From positions 7,197,001 to 7,261,000 of the forward strand of contig NC_065895.1 of assembly GCF_905147045.1 (NCBI RefSeq): a stretch of 64,000 nt of DNA, in the 5' to 3' direction. Position numbers and translations under genes: made by a program. This DNA comes from Nymphalis io (taxonomy: Eukaryota > Arthropoda > Insecta > Lepidoptera > Nymphalidae). The first letter of the stretch is position 1, and every line of letters begins with the position of its first letter. The notes beneath the pieces are model-generated. The model was not told where the DNA came from, ran no database searches, and saw only the letters and a list, made by a program, of their open reading frames with translations. Of the stretch, positions 53,701-63,882 are shown in pieces.

Positions 53701-56380
53701 AGGGCGTGCGGTAAGATGTATTTGTGTTAACTTCGGTTATAGATCTATGGATGATTTGCTTGGCATTAATATGTTTTATAATATCTAACTACGTCGTAAA
53801 ATTGCATTTTAAGTAATTTAATCTAAAAAGACCTTTTAATCCAGGACATGGATATGATTTCATTATAAAATTATGAGTTGAAACATAATTATAATGATTA
53901 ATAATTTATTATTAAATGATAAATATTATGCGAATGGTTATCTTCAGGTGTGTATTTTATGAAATAATTTTCGACAGTTAGATTGATTTTGGTGATATTT
54001 TATTATCGATTGCTAGGAATTTCTTCAAACAACACCTGTTTATGAGTATTGCGACAACTACATCGTACCGTCGGTGAGGTGAAGCGGGCGCGGGTGCGGT
54101 TTGTATGAAACCGGTTTATGTGCGAGGCGGGAGGAGGCTTTAACGGACACCGTTGCCCTAGTGGTACTAACATATTACCGCTAGTTATTTCTGTTAAACG
54201 CCTATTATAGAAAATATACTGTAATAACTAGACCATGTTATGTTTTCAAGGAATTATTCTTACTTTAATTAGAAATATTAACCGAGAACTTATTAATTTT
54301 ATTAATATATTTATAAGGTGAATAAATCAGCTTTATTATTTATGACTTATATTTTTATTAAAACTAAATATAATTATTTACTTATTGAATATTCGAGGAG
54401 GGTAATATTTTATAAAAGATAGTGTAGTTTCGATACCTAGAATTTTAATCATGTAAAAACAATTATAAGAATCGCAGCAAATAGTATATAGTAGCAAATA
54501 GTAGAATAGCAGTAAATAGTAATTAATTCTTAGACAACAGACGTAGTTACATTTTGCGTACTTCGTTTGCAACTCTTGTAAACAACAATAGGTAGTAGGT
54601 ACCTACATGCCGAGTAGTGTATGTACATGGTTGAAGCAAGCATTTCCAATTCCTTCCTAGTTGGGTTTAAAGTCAATAATAAACTCACTTATTAATACAA
54701 AATATTTTCGTATAGTATTAATGTAATTAATACAAAATTCATGGAATATATTGCAATATATTTAATTAAAATTAACGTAGTTCGTAACACATGCTCTGCG
54801 GGCAATTAAGCGAGTCCCTTATCTCGTAAATTATTTTAGTTATGTCATTTTGAGTAATTAAAATAGAATATAAAAAATTGTCTGTTTAGGTAGAAAGGTA
54901 TAATAATCAATAATAACTTTGTCTAGACTCTTGGCGTCGAGACAGCCATGACGCACATTTTTTTTTTTTTTTAATTTATATCTATAGTTTCATAGCTAAT
55001 CAGTCTAACGGATAGCTATAAACAAATAACACTTTAATTATTAATAAAAAAGTCAAATGTATTTTATAATTATTTGATAGCTCGCTCTTTGGAATTAAGA
55101 TAATGACTATCTAATTATCAAAGTAGTTATTAAAATAATTGAATTGAAAAATAGAATTTAACATTGTGAATTGCAACGAAACTTACAGTATAAATTCATG
55201 ATGAAATAAATACCTCATTTCTCTTTCGTTTCAGGTGTTAGGTATTTTGTGTATGTCGTTGGGCACTCCATGGGCATCTGCGTGGTATGTCTTCGTGGCT
55301 GTCACCGCTTTCATCACTACTCTCATGTGGAGCTTCGTCTATCTGCTCAGTATTCGAGAGGCTCTTAAGATACCCATCAATTGGGTACTATCAGTAAGTG
55401 TCTTAAAATAGTGATCAGATAAAAATGAAAAAATAGTATCTTGCAAGATTTTCGGTTAAACGTCACAGAAATACTTCTGTGACGAGAAGTATTTCTTCTA
55501 AAAATACAGCGAGATATTAATCGTCACAGAAGTATTTCTTTTTAGAAGAAATACTTCTCTGTATTTTTAGAACAGATTGAAATTCAATTCAATTCACTAA
55601 TAATTTAATAAAACATGAGAGATAATAAATATATTCGTTAACTTTAACTATTTTATTTTCAAGGAACTCATCAGCACAAGTCTGGAGACGTTATTCTACC
55701 TCATAGCCTTCATAGTAATGTTCACATCAGTCTACGGCAACTATGGACGCAACGTAGCTGCTGCTGTAAGTCAAAATATATATTAATTTTTAAAAGAAAA
55801 GTAAATCGAATCTTTTATTGGTAAAAAGAGATAGAGAAAGTGATAGAAGTGATGAATGTCAGATATAACAGACATCAAGACTTGATATATTTGTAACACG
55901 TTTATTGCAGAACTGTCGGTTTCTGATTTTATTTAATAAATGAAAATAAGAAACGAATACATCCACTGATTATTATCAAAAATATTCTTTTGTCTTAAAA
56001 TCAGAAACTATTAAAAATACGTTGTGTTCAGCTTACATATTTATTTTTAAATTAACGTTATTATAAATAAACCTAATGTTATGTAGAAAATATTTTATAA
56101 TAAAATACCTTATAAAAGGTATTAATTTTTATTAGGTATAGGTATAGGTATTGTGTTTTCTTTCCATTTTTACTAATGTTTTATGAGAATTAAATCAATT
56201 CATATATTAAATTAATAAAAAATTTTGTATAAGATTTTTATTTTACAAAAAAAATCTAAACTAATTGTTGAAAATGGCCACTTTCAGGTTTTTGGTATAT
56301 TTAACACGCTGGCGTATGGTGCCAGTTCGTACTACTTGTATCAGGAGCACAGAAGCAGTGCAACAGCTGCTGCAGCGTGA
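41584..56380 (+). CDS. MARVEL-domain tetraspan membrane protein 1 (gene span, 4 coding exons)
   Basis: Exons 41584-41739, 55235-55393, 55664-55765 and 56288-56380 join in phase 0 throughout to 169 residues. A Q/P-rich cytoplasmic N-terminus (QQQAPPQQQQGG) leads into the MARVEL start NYFKTPPGILKIIQL. Four hydrophobic segments follow at about 45-65, 70-95, 103-126 and 136-157, then a short tail EHRSSATAAAA. MARVEL proteins of the CMTM/MAL/plasmolipin type work in membrane apposition and vesicle traffic; the exact orthologue is uncertain. Start could be ATG 41584 or 41587. Intron 1 is 13.5 kb and holds several candidate nested genes. A tandem paralogue lies downstream at 60847. Poly(A): AATAAA at 57429 or ATTAAA at 56695. 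Confidence 0.93.
42107..42697 (+). CDS. Candidate nested gene: 79-residue single-pass membrane protein
   Basis: I do not recognise it. Exon 42107-42302 starts MNHSIIDTTHNTPYRVIFML, contains one strong hydrophobic segment (about residues 15-38), then a helix-like DISRELNNIITKINELIHF, and ends in phase 1 at ACTT|GTAAGG. Exon 42654-42697 follows TTATTTATTTTAG, takes up the phase and adds SLQRIPTSREFQDV before TAA. The short N-terminus without cleavage site suggests a type II anchor. Same strand as MARVEL gene 1, inside its first intron 370 bp past exon 1, so it could also be an alternative product of the same promoter. The first exon looks clearly coding; the second is short and less certain. 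Confidence 0.4.
42698..44400. other. MARVEL gene 1 intron, nothing firm
   Basis: AT-rich. A stretch near 42990-43050 after TCGAATTAG stays open for 18 codons, but no partner exon fits its phase. Confidence 0.4.
44413..44420 (+). promoter_or_regulatory. TATA box before the cysteine-rich candidate
   Basis: TATAAAAG, with a GC-richer stretch starting about 30 bp downstream, as expected for a TATA-driven start near 44440-44450. Confidence 0.4.
44470..47254 (+). CDS. Candidate nested gene: 84-residue cysteine-rich, tail-anchored protein
   Basis: Not recognised. Exon 44470-44516 (MVVKANIALKECCCD) ends in phase 2 at ATAG|GTATGA. Exon 47047-47254 follows ATATTCTAAG, completes arginine and continues QCRDGSCLLVEDKCSANTQK, a hydrophilic middle, then a hydrophobic C-terminus (CHAFLLAFTTAYIYSLLQ) and TAA. 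Six cysteines lie within 20 residues across the join (CCC-C-C-C), two more further on. The tail could be a membrane anchor or GPI signal, though no N-terminal signal peptide is present. A TATA box lies 50-57 bp upstream of the ATG, and a short upstream frame (ATG 44441) overlaps the start. Same strand as the host MARVEL gene. Confidence 0.4.
44683..44876 (-). CDS. Possible second exon of the antisense small gene
   Basis: 63 codons and TAA after a strong acceptor TATTTTTTTGTAG. It includes CEPLATLAGCIVFIAVQKRK, a short hydrophobic patch followed by basic residues. Joined to 45876-45963 it would give a 93-residue protein. It overlaps the intron of the cysteine-rich plus-strand candidate, so at least one model may be wrong. 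Confidence 0.25.
45781..45963 (-). CDS. Candidate small ORF, 60 codons, antisense in MARVEL gene 1 intron
   Basis: Starts MMRKQQVVTTHSGYAADMDE (tandem ATG, context GAAATG) and ends KISILR. The first 40 codons favour C or G at the third position, unlike the AT-rich surroundings. It may be complete, or its first part (45876-45963, donor ATGT|GTAAAC, phase 1) may be spliced to 44683-44876 (acceptor TTTTTTTGTAG, two leading bases), which reads SSKAFFAVKERFMPSHCEPL and ends DKASPYYYKYY. Either way no family is recognised. Confidence 0.3.
   Translation of the reverse strand: MMRKQQVVTTHSGYAADMDEATPAVDGPMCKRQNYFHFDISFHPMPLSYKSYNCKISILR
47255..48680. other. MARVEL gene 1 intron, nothing firm
   Basis: AT-rich with a mildly GC-richer area from 48420. 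No exon recognised. Confidence 0.4.
48689..48748 (+). promoter_or_regulatory. Possible alternative promoter and short first exon
   Basis: TATATATA at 48690-48697 is followed, after about 35 bp, by CCAATTCAGACAGCGTTTGAG and a donor GAG|GTAACT at 48748/48749. This could start a shorter MARVEL gene 1 transcript or a non-coding RNA. Weak. Confidence 0.2.
49242..49409 (+). CDS. Small ORF, 55 codons, in MARVEL gene 1 intron
   Basis: MVVEQSTFFSGASVNVPTDP, then FTLRVCNVRVVSNNC and LLKECLY to TGA. Four cysteines and balanced codon use in an AT-rich setting. No signal peptide or known domain; it could be chance. Confidence 0.2.
   Translation: MVVEQSTFFSGASVNVPTDPNVTSHIFTLRVCNVRVVSNNCKVIKLSCLLKECLY
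49410..50619. other. MARVEL gene 1 intron, nothing recognised
   Basis: AT-rich DNA. A 92-codon frame at 50268-50546 has no splice or domain support. Confidence 0.4.
50620..50935 (+). repeat. tRNA-derived SINE (family of 27824)
   Basis: Plus-oriented copy: ACTCGTTGGTCTTGTGGCTA (A box), TCCTGGGTTCAATTTCC (B box), GGGCCAATAAAAAAG, then the body to GGCCGAAATCGGTCTGGAG. The 81-codon reverse frame is repeat sequence. Confidence 0.85.
50936..52009. other. MARVEL gene 1 intron, nothing recognised
   Basis: AT-rich DNA without repeats or coding segments that I can support. Confidence 0.5.
52010..52036 (+). repeat. (GGTA)n-like tandem repeat
   Basis: GTAGGTAGGTAGGAGGTAGG and following bases, directly upstream of a SINE fragment. 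Confidence 0.8.
52050..52137 (+). repeat. SINE fragment of the 28.6-kb family
   Basis: TAACAGCCTGTAAATGTCCC, CTGCTGGGCTAAGGCCTCCT, the T-run stem and AGCTTATTCCACCAC; it stops there. Confidence 0.85.
52138..55234. other. MARVEL gene 1 intron, distal part
   Basis: AT-rich with two GC-richer blocks: 52880-53080, open on both strands (78 codons each) but unassigned, and 54068-54150, a CpG-rich patch that could be an alternative promoter 1.1 kb before exon 2. Confidence 0.4.
55235..55393 (+). CDS. MARVEL gene 1, exon 2
   Basis: 53 codons, VLGILCMSLGTPW...LKIPINWVLS: end of helix 1 and all of helix 2. Acceptor TTTCGTTTCAG|GTG, donor ATCA|GTAAGT. Confidence 0.95.
55461..55573. repeat. Nested inverted-repeat cluster in MARVEL gene 1 intron 2
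   Basis: CGTCACAGAA-ATAC-TTCTGTGACG is a perfect 10-bp hairpin. Further on, AGAAGTATTTCTT and its reverse complement form a 13-bp hairpin, and GTCACAGAAGTATTTC and CTGTATTTTTAGAA words recur in both orientations. Confidence 0.85.
55664..55765 (+). CDS. MARVEL gene 1, exon 3
   Basis: 34 codons, ELISTSLETLFYLIAFIVMF to GRNVAAA: helix 3. Acceptor TTTTCAAG|GAA, donor TGCT|GTAAGT. Confidence 0.95.
56288..56380 (+). CDS. MARVEL gene 1, exon 4
   Basis: 30 codons and TGA (56378-56380): VFGIFNTLAYGASSYYLYQE, helix 4 and the C-terminal tail. Acceptor CACTTTCAG|GTT. Confidence 0.95.
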   Translation, partial: VFGIFNTLAYGASSYYLYQEHRSSATAAAA

Positions 56381-57434
56381 AAAGTCACTCCTGCGCCGGT
56401 GCATCAGAAGAACAATACTTGTTGTTAATTTTATTTTACAGAAATCTTTATAGTCTATTGTACAGTCGTTTAACAAACATTATTTGACGATTTTTGGTAA
56501 AAGAAAATATATTGATTTATCTAATTAATTATTGATGAAATTATTTACGTATTATTGAAAAAAAAAAAAAAAAATTTGCTACTTTTATATAATATAAATT
56601 ATTACGAAATCAAAAGGCCATATACCACTTGAGAACAAACTTCTATACTAAATTATATTTATTTGGAATTGATTTATCGAATGTTTTTTATGAAATTAAA
56701 TATGTCCATATCCATTAGGATAAAGCGTGACTGGGGTTTGATTCATAGTATTAAATGGGATATGTTTGAGGTTAAATATTTCTTTATATATATTATATGC
56801 TAAGGTTTCTCAAATATCACTTCTAGGTATACTTAGTAATTATATTCATTGTTCACTGACGTTTCAATATACGGGCACTTAGCACATTTTATTATTCAAT
56901 ACGGTTGTCATGATTCCCTTTACAACTAGTCGCATTTATAGTATGAAATCGAGTGACTTAAAATGAATTTAGAAATGGATAGTTTACAATATAATTTTCA
57001 TACATACATATGTCGGTGTCGAAAATTTATATCAATATTTTATTTACTTAACTTTACATATTATATATACTGTAAACAGTACCTATATTCGTATTACTAC
57101 AGTCAGCAACGAAAATAAAAACATAATTATTTACAAGTAACATTGACGGTTGTGAAATAATTAACTTCAAATTCTCGATATAAATTCGAATTACAAGTCA
57201 ATAGAACAGGATTATATAAGTGATCTGTTTACGGTGCAAATTAGAATATACCATAGTATTACATATATACCTAATATTATTTTTACATTCTGTACTATAA
57301 TGTTGATTAAACATGTGTCAACTGTTGTTAAGTTATGAAATATAAGATTTCATACCTAAGTACCTAATATTAGAATGTGAGGGTTATTATTTACACACTA
57401 GCTTAATTTAACTAATATGTAATGAGTTAATAAA
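56381..57434 (+). other. MARVEL gene 1 3' UTR
   Basis: AT-rich with a run of 17 A at about 56557. Candidate poly(A) signals are ATTAAA at 56695 and AATAAA at 57429-57434; which is used is not decided by the sequence. Confidence 0.45.
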
Positions 57435-58011
57435 ACACGTGTTAACATTTTTATTTGTTTTATTTATTATGTATATAATAATTACTCATTCGCAACAAGG
57501 TTTATAATAAGACGGTACCGGCCTTACTAACGAACGTTGATTAGCGAGTGATTTGTTAGACAATGTTATGTCTCTTTCTCTCCAATGTCAAATCAATAAT
57601 GACAGCAAGTGTAAGATTCAGTCAGTATTATATATAATCCCATCAAAAACATAAATGTGAAATAAGAGCCAAGTTCAATATTATAATATATGTGTATTTA
57701 TTACAAAAACAAGGTTAAACGTAGGCAAAGACGAAATATTCGTCATAAAAAAAATATTCGTCTCTAATTTAAATTTATATCTTTGTTTGTGCTGTTAGTA
57801 ATTAAAACAATGTGTAATAGTGCAAAAAATGTAAAGGATCCTCTGTCTGTCAGGGAATCCTTGTCTCGTTGTCTTCAAAATAGGATTCGTAATTTTTCGT
57901 AGCGATAAACAAAATACCGATTGAACGGTAAAATGCTGCTAGCGTTATTGTCATAATTACACGGAGCATTATTTTATTTTAATTTCGATATTTGCCTATT
58001 TATCTCATGAT
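57435..58011. other. Intergenic, nothing recognised
   Basis: AT-rich spacer between the two MARVEL genes. Confidence 0.5.
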
Positions 58012-58330
58012 GAACTCTCAGCGGTCAACCTCAAGTGAGACTTGCCAACTGGGCAGGATATGTTATGGCGTACAAGTGTGGGCACTCACTATTCCATCGC
58101 ATAATCCTATGTGGCGGCAGATCTGACACGACCGAAAAGACTTCAGGTGAAGGACCAACGGCTTAATGTGCTAATCGAAGCACGGGATTACTCACTTTTA
58201 ACTTCTGGACTCCGGGCTGCTACTGAGAATTTTTTGATTTTGTCAACCCTAATAATTTTTTATGGGACTGAGCTGGAGTTTGAACCCAGAGAGAGATCTG
58301 CGACTTTATATCTAGCCACTTCTACTCCAC
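58012..58330 (-). repeat. tRNA-derived SINE (family of 27824), diverged
   Basis: GGGCAGGATATGTTATGGCG, CTGACACGACCGAAAAGACT, CCAACGGCTTAATGTGCTAA, then a degraded tRNA-like end GAGTTTGAACCCAGAG. A 98-codon frame here is repeat sequence. Confidence 0.75.
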
Positions 58331-59660
58331 TCCACTTCAGATCTAGTAGCAGTCACACTTTAATCTGTACGTGGTTGTTGTTTATGACGTTATGTTTAGT
58401 TAAGTAATCAACAAGTCAGGTGTATCAAACAATAATCCACTTTAACTTGGAAAACTTTCTAAATTCATATGTTCACTTGCCTGGTATTGCGTGTCGACCG
58501 TGCAATATTGATTATTCAATGGTCGGTCAGAAAACAAATATCACAATAGATTTTTTAAATAGCATAGTTTTACTTTAAAACAATTTAAATTTGGAATTTC
58601 ACTATAATGTCATTGTCATGTCATTAATTCTATTTTCTCGAATGTTTTCGTTGGTACGTTTCGTTTTATTTCGATGTTTTCAGTATCCGGATTCATTGTT
58701 CAAAACTTATATATATGTATACAATCTTTAATAATCATGGCAGGTCTAAGATTTTTAAATTTAGAATAGCTGTTTGTAGCTGCAATATTTGCGGCGACAG
58801 TGTAGCTGCTATTCAAAAAGCACTAATTGTAATATGAGTATTAGGCGAGATTATAAATATTAACACTGAGCCTTTATAAATTGGAAAAAGTCCACCAGGA
58901 GGATCTTATCTATATAATCAGAGCTCTAGGATAAAAATAAGATATCCTCACCAAAAAGTAAAATAACTAAATACCTACCATTACTTTAAGGTATTTTAAT
59001 ATATATATTATATTATATTCCCTTTGTCGTTTTGAATCCTCCAGTGAAAGTTGGTTTATTTCGTCTATAGAGAATCGAAATTATGATTTACAAAATGGTT
59101 TCCTGCATAAAACATTCTTGTCAAAATTGATTTGAATCGTATACATTGAAATCGCATCTAACTGTGCCCTGAAATACACAGAAATAAACAAATGTCATTG
59201 ATCCTTGAACACATACCTACACAACCTCTTTTGGTTGCTAAACCTTACACATATTAGTTTGTGACATAATTATTAAAAAAAAAAACAGTTTTAATGATAA
59301 AATTATTTTTTATCCTATATATGTCCTAGGCATGTTATAGGTATTTCTTCACCCTTTGAATATCTTTAATGAACAAGTCGATTCGTATCAAAGATAAACC
59401 TTTGATACGAATCATGATCTGTCTAATCGTTATTTTTTTATAAAAATATTATTATTTATGTAAAGCTATTTAATTCTATATAAGTATTAAATTTGCCTTT
59501 TTCAAGTTGTTCAACACGATATGCATGACGTAGGTATATAAAATACTTCTTTTCGTATTTCGATATTGTACATGTAATACTAGTCTGTACATGTATATTG
59601 AATATCGTCTTTAATTAAGTTCAGATTCAGATAAAGTTATTTTTGTGACGATGGTATGTG
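58331..59660. other. Intergenic, upstream of MARVEL gene 2
   Basis: AT-rich; the only structure seen is the perfect hairpin at 59380-59413. Confidence 0.5.
59380..59413. repeat. Perfect hairpin, 14-bp stem and 6-nt loop
   Basis: GATTCGTATCAAAG, loop ATAAAC, then CTTTGATACGAATC. Confidence 0.9.
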
Positions 59661-59685
59661 TACATATTGTTTTTTATATACAATG

Positions 59686-59835
59686 TCAGTCTGACGTTGC
59701 GCATGCGCGATACAGAAAGTGAGTCAGACCCTCTGTCAATGGCTCAATGCAGTCACTCGCAAGCGCTCTACCTTGCTGCTCGGAATTTGCGCTTTTCTTT
59801 TAATTTGTACTTTCAGTTATTAACAGAGGACAAAT
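59686..59835 (+). promoter_or_regulatory. Likely leader exon and promoter of MARVEL gene 2
   Basis: A GC-richer stretch containing initiator-like TGTCAGT (59685-59691) and ending in a clear donor ACAAAT|GTAAGT at 59835/59836. It is probably a 5' UTR exon spliced to 60838. Its frame from ATG 59703 stays open to the donor and joins the coding frame, so an N-terminal extension is possible. Confidence 0.45.
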
Positions 59836-60846
59836 GTAAGTATGAGGAATTACTTATTATTAATATCAACAACATACAATTCAATCACACTGTTAATATT
59901 ATTCTAGGCTTGCAACTAATATAACATTGTTAATGCAAATAACCGCACTTATGTTTTTATTATGTATATTTTATATTTAATACCCTTATCCTTGTTTATT
60001 ATCTCTTGATATGGTGCTTTAACATTATTTTGAATAAATAATATAATTAATGAATAATGAACTTTTTCGCTTCAATTACATTTAAAATAATTAAAATTAA
60101 CGTAAATTTGTATTGCAAACATGCGTCATCGGCTAAAATCATCGCTATTTCTACCGTTGTAATTTATTTTTCGTTATTAATTAATAAATTGCGACATAAG
60201 TGTATGTAGTAGTTTTATTCACTTGGATTAAAATGATCAAAAAGCGTTTATTTATTTGCGGGAGCAAGCGGCCTCGGCATATAAACCTTGCGGCGGCAAC
60301 ATGTTGACCTAGACATCCGTTTTCAGAGATGAGACACCTTATTACAAAATAGGTTCGGAGAAAATAAATTGAGTACAAAATATAATATGTACCTGAAACT
60401 AGAGTGTTTCGTGCATTTGTGTGCATGAAGAGATTATGATTTTATAGCGAAATAATTGTATATATATAAAAGCGTTCTTGTGAGGATAATGAACATTGTT
60501 TTAATGGTTTTCCTAATGAAATAAAATGAAAGAATAGTATACTTTCACACTTAAACATTTTATAGTTGATTAATTAATTAAATGAATTTTACCTTGATTA
60601 ATATTTTGTTAATTATTAAAGTCTCAAATATATATTACATATTTTACGTTAAAATGCATTTTTTTATTAATTTGCAGTTATTTTACGTTAGATAACATTT
60701 ATATTTATACTAAATTTAGATAATAACTATATTCGAAGCGAGATGTCTATAATAATTCAATTGCATGTTTGTATGTTCCCTTGCTTCACCTTCAAATTAG
60801 GATTCTGTGTAATAGCAAATTTCTTATGATATTACAGTTTCATTCC

Positions 60847-60966
60847 ATGATGTCTCACAACGTCACTGTCATGAGGATGACCACTACCACGACGGGAGGG
60901 AATACCATTTTTTATAATTCCAACTATCTTGGTACACTACCGGGATTGCTGAAACTTGCACAACTG
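60847..60966 (+). CDS. MARVEL gene 2, first coding exon
   Basis: 40 codons ending CTTGCACAACTG|GTAAGT. Tandem ATG at 60847 and 60850. Confidence 0.9.
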
Positions 60967-63882
60967 GTAAGTTTTTTGTCTTTATATAAAAAAATATATG
61001 TCAAAGATCGTCATGTTGTACGATTTACATCTTTTACATTCATTGATAAATATAATTTATGTATCTAGTTTAGAGTGTCTTTTGAACGAGTATTTCCAAT
61101 TTTGGCGGTGCAGTTTTTTGAGACAGCTTTTTCTTTAATTATACGAAATATTAATAAGCATTATTAAAACCCTATTTGACTCAATATTATTCGTTCCATA
61201 TTAGTCTAGTGATATATCTTTATAAGTACGAAAAACGTTTTATCATGAGATGATGATAAAAAAATATGCACAATTCGTTTTAATATTACACAAAGCTTAA
61301 AATTAATTTAATTCTCATTATCATAAATATTTAGTTTAAGAATAAAGCGTATCCAATATAATTAAATTTTGTGTTTCTGTAAAGATTTTGAATCAGGATA
61401 TTAATACGAAATTATAAATCCTTGCGATTTTCCTTGTATTGTGCCCGAATAATGTTAGCGCTGACGTCACCTCATTGTTATTACAAGCGAGTGAGAATTG
61501 AGGCTGAGTTTAAGTGACAATGAGCAAGCGATATTGATGTTAGATATATTATATATAGGGTATATATATCTAATATCGTATCTGACTACTATTAATTTAT
61601 ATTTACTTAATATAACACTACAATTAAATTATCACTGCTGTCACGTATGATGGAAATTAACATTTTTTTTGGACGAGCATCTTTATGAGCACATTAATGA
61701 CACACTTTTTAAATAATTATGGTTAAATTTCCCTTTTGTAATAAATAATAAAAAATATATATGGAAATATTTACATACTTATATATAAAGTATATACCCT
61801 TATTATTTCAACTGGCCTTCCAATTATAAAATTAAGTAAATTTGAACTTGTTAATATGATGTAATGTGTAGAATAAACTGACAATTTCTACTGCTGCAAA
61901 TAAACATTATAAGGACAGTGTGAAGTGACAGTGAGAAGTGTTTGAAGATTAATTAATAATCATTTACAAATATGAACTCATAAACACTCAGCATGAAGTC
62001 GAATAAATAAAAAAACCCTTGGCGACTGAGATTAGCTCAGTTTTATTAGGAAGAACACTATCTAGGTTAACATTGAAAGCTAAACCTTATCTAAATACAA
62101 AATTTGATCAAACCGTTAGAGCCGTTTCCGAAATACATTAAATATATATACATCAATATATTCAAGCATATGTTTCACGAAATATTAACGCTTCCATCTG
62201 ACGAGAGTACTTAAATTTTCGTATTTAGCCCGACTGCATGCTCTCCGGCTATTTTAGAAAATCATATCACAACGTTGAGCAGGCTGTTTATATTTGGCGA
62301 AGCTAACTGTGGATATGAGTGATCACATCGTTTTAAACCATTTTTTTTACAAAAAAAAAACAATTATAATAAATTTTCTTAATTGTACGGATGAACATTT
62401 TACTGTAGAGTCAATAAAGTATGATTACTAATTAATATTATAAATGTGAAAATAACTTTGTATGTCTGTTACGTTTTGACGTCTAAACCGATCCGAGTCC
62501 GAACTGATTTTGATGAAATTTCGTATGAGCAAGTTTGAACCCCAAAGGACAGACTACTTCTTTACCTACCTTTACCTACCTACCTCCCCCTATCGTGCGA
62601 TCGAAGCCGCGGGCAAAAACTTCATATATTTTCTGTTATTTGTACAGTGTACACATACAAACAATTTTCAGATTTTATGTAAACTCCAAATTTTAGCGTT
62701 TTTTATAAATGAACAACGCTAATTATATCTTTTTTGAATTATATTTTTTGTTTTAATTCAAATATCGTTTTATATAGCTTTAAAAAAACGACCATTCGTG
62801 TAACATGACCACTGTTATGCGTCGAAATTTATTATTTACCTTCATGTAGTGTCCGAACGAACTTTTTGTCTCGGCAAGTTTTGTCGCTAAATACGAGTTT
62901 CAGTTGCCAAAACTACTACTTTTTCAACAAGTTTCGGTCGGATGCTACCTGTATGCGTTATATGTAGACTATGTTTATATTTAAAAAAAAAGTAATCATG
63001 TTAATACGTTTTTATATACGGTTAAGAGTATTCGGTTTATAATAACGTTATTTTTTTTTTTCCAGTTACTGGGAGCAGCGTGTGTCGGTGTAGTTGGTTA
63101 CTATTTGGACCCGGGATATGTGCGCTATAATGGACAAAAGCCTGAATTGTTTTACCTTCTAGTTTCGGTGACGTTCCTAATCGGCACGTTTTGTATACTT
63201 CTGTCCTGTCTAATGTCATTATCAACAGCCTCAATCATGTCTAAAACTTTATATGTGAGTTCCATATTTAAAATTTTACGTCCAGTAATTTTAGTTTCAT
63301 ATTTGCACAATAACTACAACTAGTTACCTTTGTCTCTTCCTGCCATCAGTATTTTGAAATTAGAAAGAAGAAGACAAAGAATTATGTTACTACAAAAGCT
63401 ATGTAAAAAGTATTATTATCAAGAAGGTTAATGTATATTATTTTGATTCATAAAAACGTACAAAAAAGAGATATTATTATTATAATCAATTAAATATTAT
63501 TTGTAATTTTAACACTTTATTTTTTTGTTTACGATACGATAAAAGCTAGAATCCAGAGTTTAATAGCAAAAAATAATTGTATTTATATAATCATGTTAAT
63601 AATTCTATTATGTGAAACATACCTGGAAAGACATATTTAGATTGTATGCATTAATAAAAAAAATATATAAACTAGAGGATTAAACATGTAAATATACTAT
63701 ATTTAAATATTTGCGAATGAATTCGTTTCCAAAAAATAATAAGTATTTTTTATTTCCAGGAAGTGATATATCACGGCGTTGCGTTCATTCTGTACCTTTC
63801 GGCGGGTCTCACTCTTATGATTGAAGTGAATCATCAAAAAAGCAGCTATCGGCGAGATTTCGAACCTTATTTAGCGGCGGCG
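60847..63882 (+). CDS. MARVEL-domain tetraspan membrane protein 2 (partial, continues past the window)
   Basis: Exons 60847-60966, 63066-63254 and 63760-63882 join in phase 0 to 144 residues and then run to a donor GCG|GTATGT, so at least one more exon lies outside. MMSHNVTVMRMTTTTTGGNT leads to the MARVEL start NYLGTLPGLLKLAQL; helix 1 continues LLGAACVGVVGYY, helix 2 is FYLLVSVTFLIGTFCILLSC, helix 3 is VAFILYLSAGLTLMIEV. Introns fall at the same alignment positions and phase as in MARVEL gene 1. Family role as for gene 1; orthology uncertain. Acceptor for the first coding exon: GATATTACAG (60837). Confidence 0.92.
60967..63065 (+). other. MARVEL gene 2 intron
   Basis: A 2.1-kb AT-rich intron. 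An AT-only inverted repeat lies around 61543-61580 and short TTACCTACC repeats near 62560-62585. Nothing else recognised. Confidence 0.6.
63066..63254 (+). CDS. MARVEL gene 2, second coding exon
   Basis: 63 codons, LLGAACVGVVGYYLDPGYVR to IMSKTLY. Acceptor TTTTTTTCCAG|TTA, donor TAT|GTGAGT. Confidence 0.94.
63760..63882 (+). CDS. MARVEL gene 2, third coding exon
   Basis: 41 codons, EVIYHGVAFILYLSAGLTLM to DFEPYLAAA. Acceptor TTATTTCCAG|GAA, donor GCG|GTATGT. The final exon is expected beyond 64000. Confidence 0.94.
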
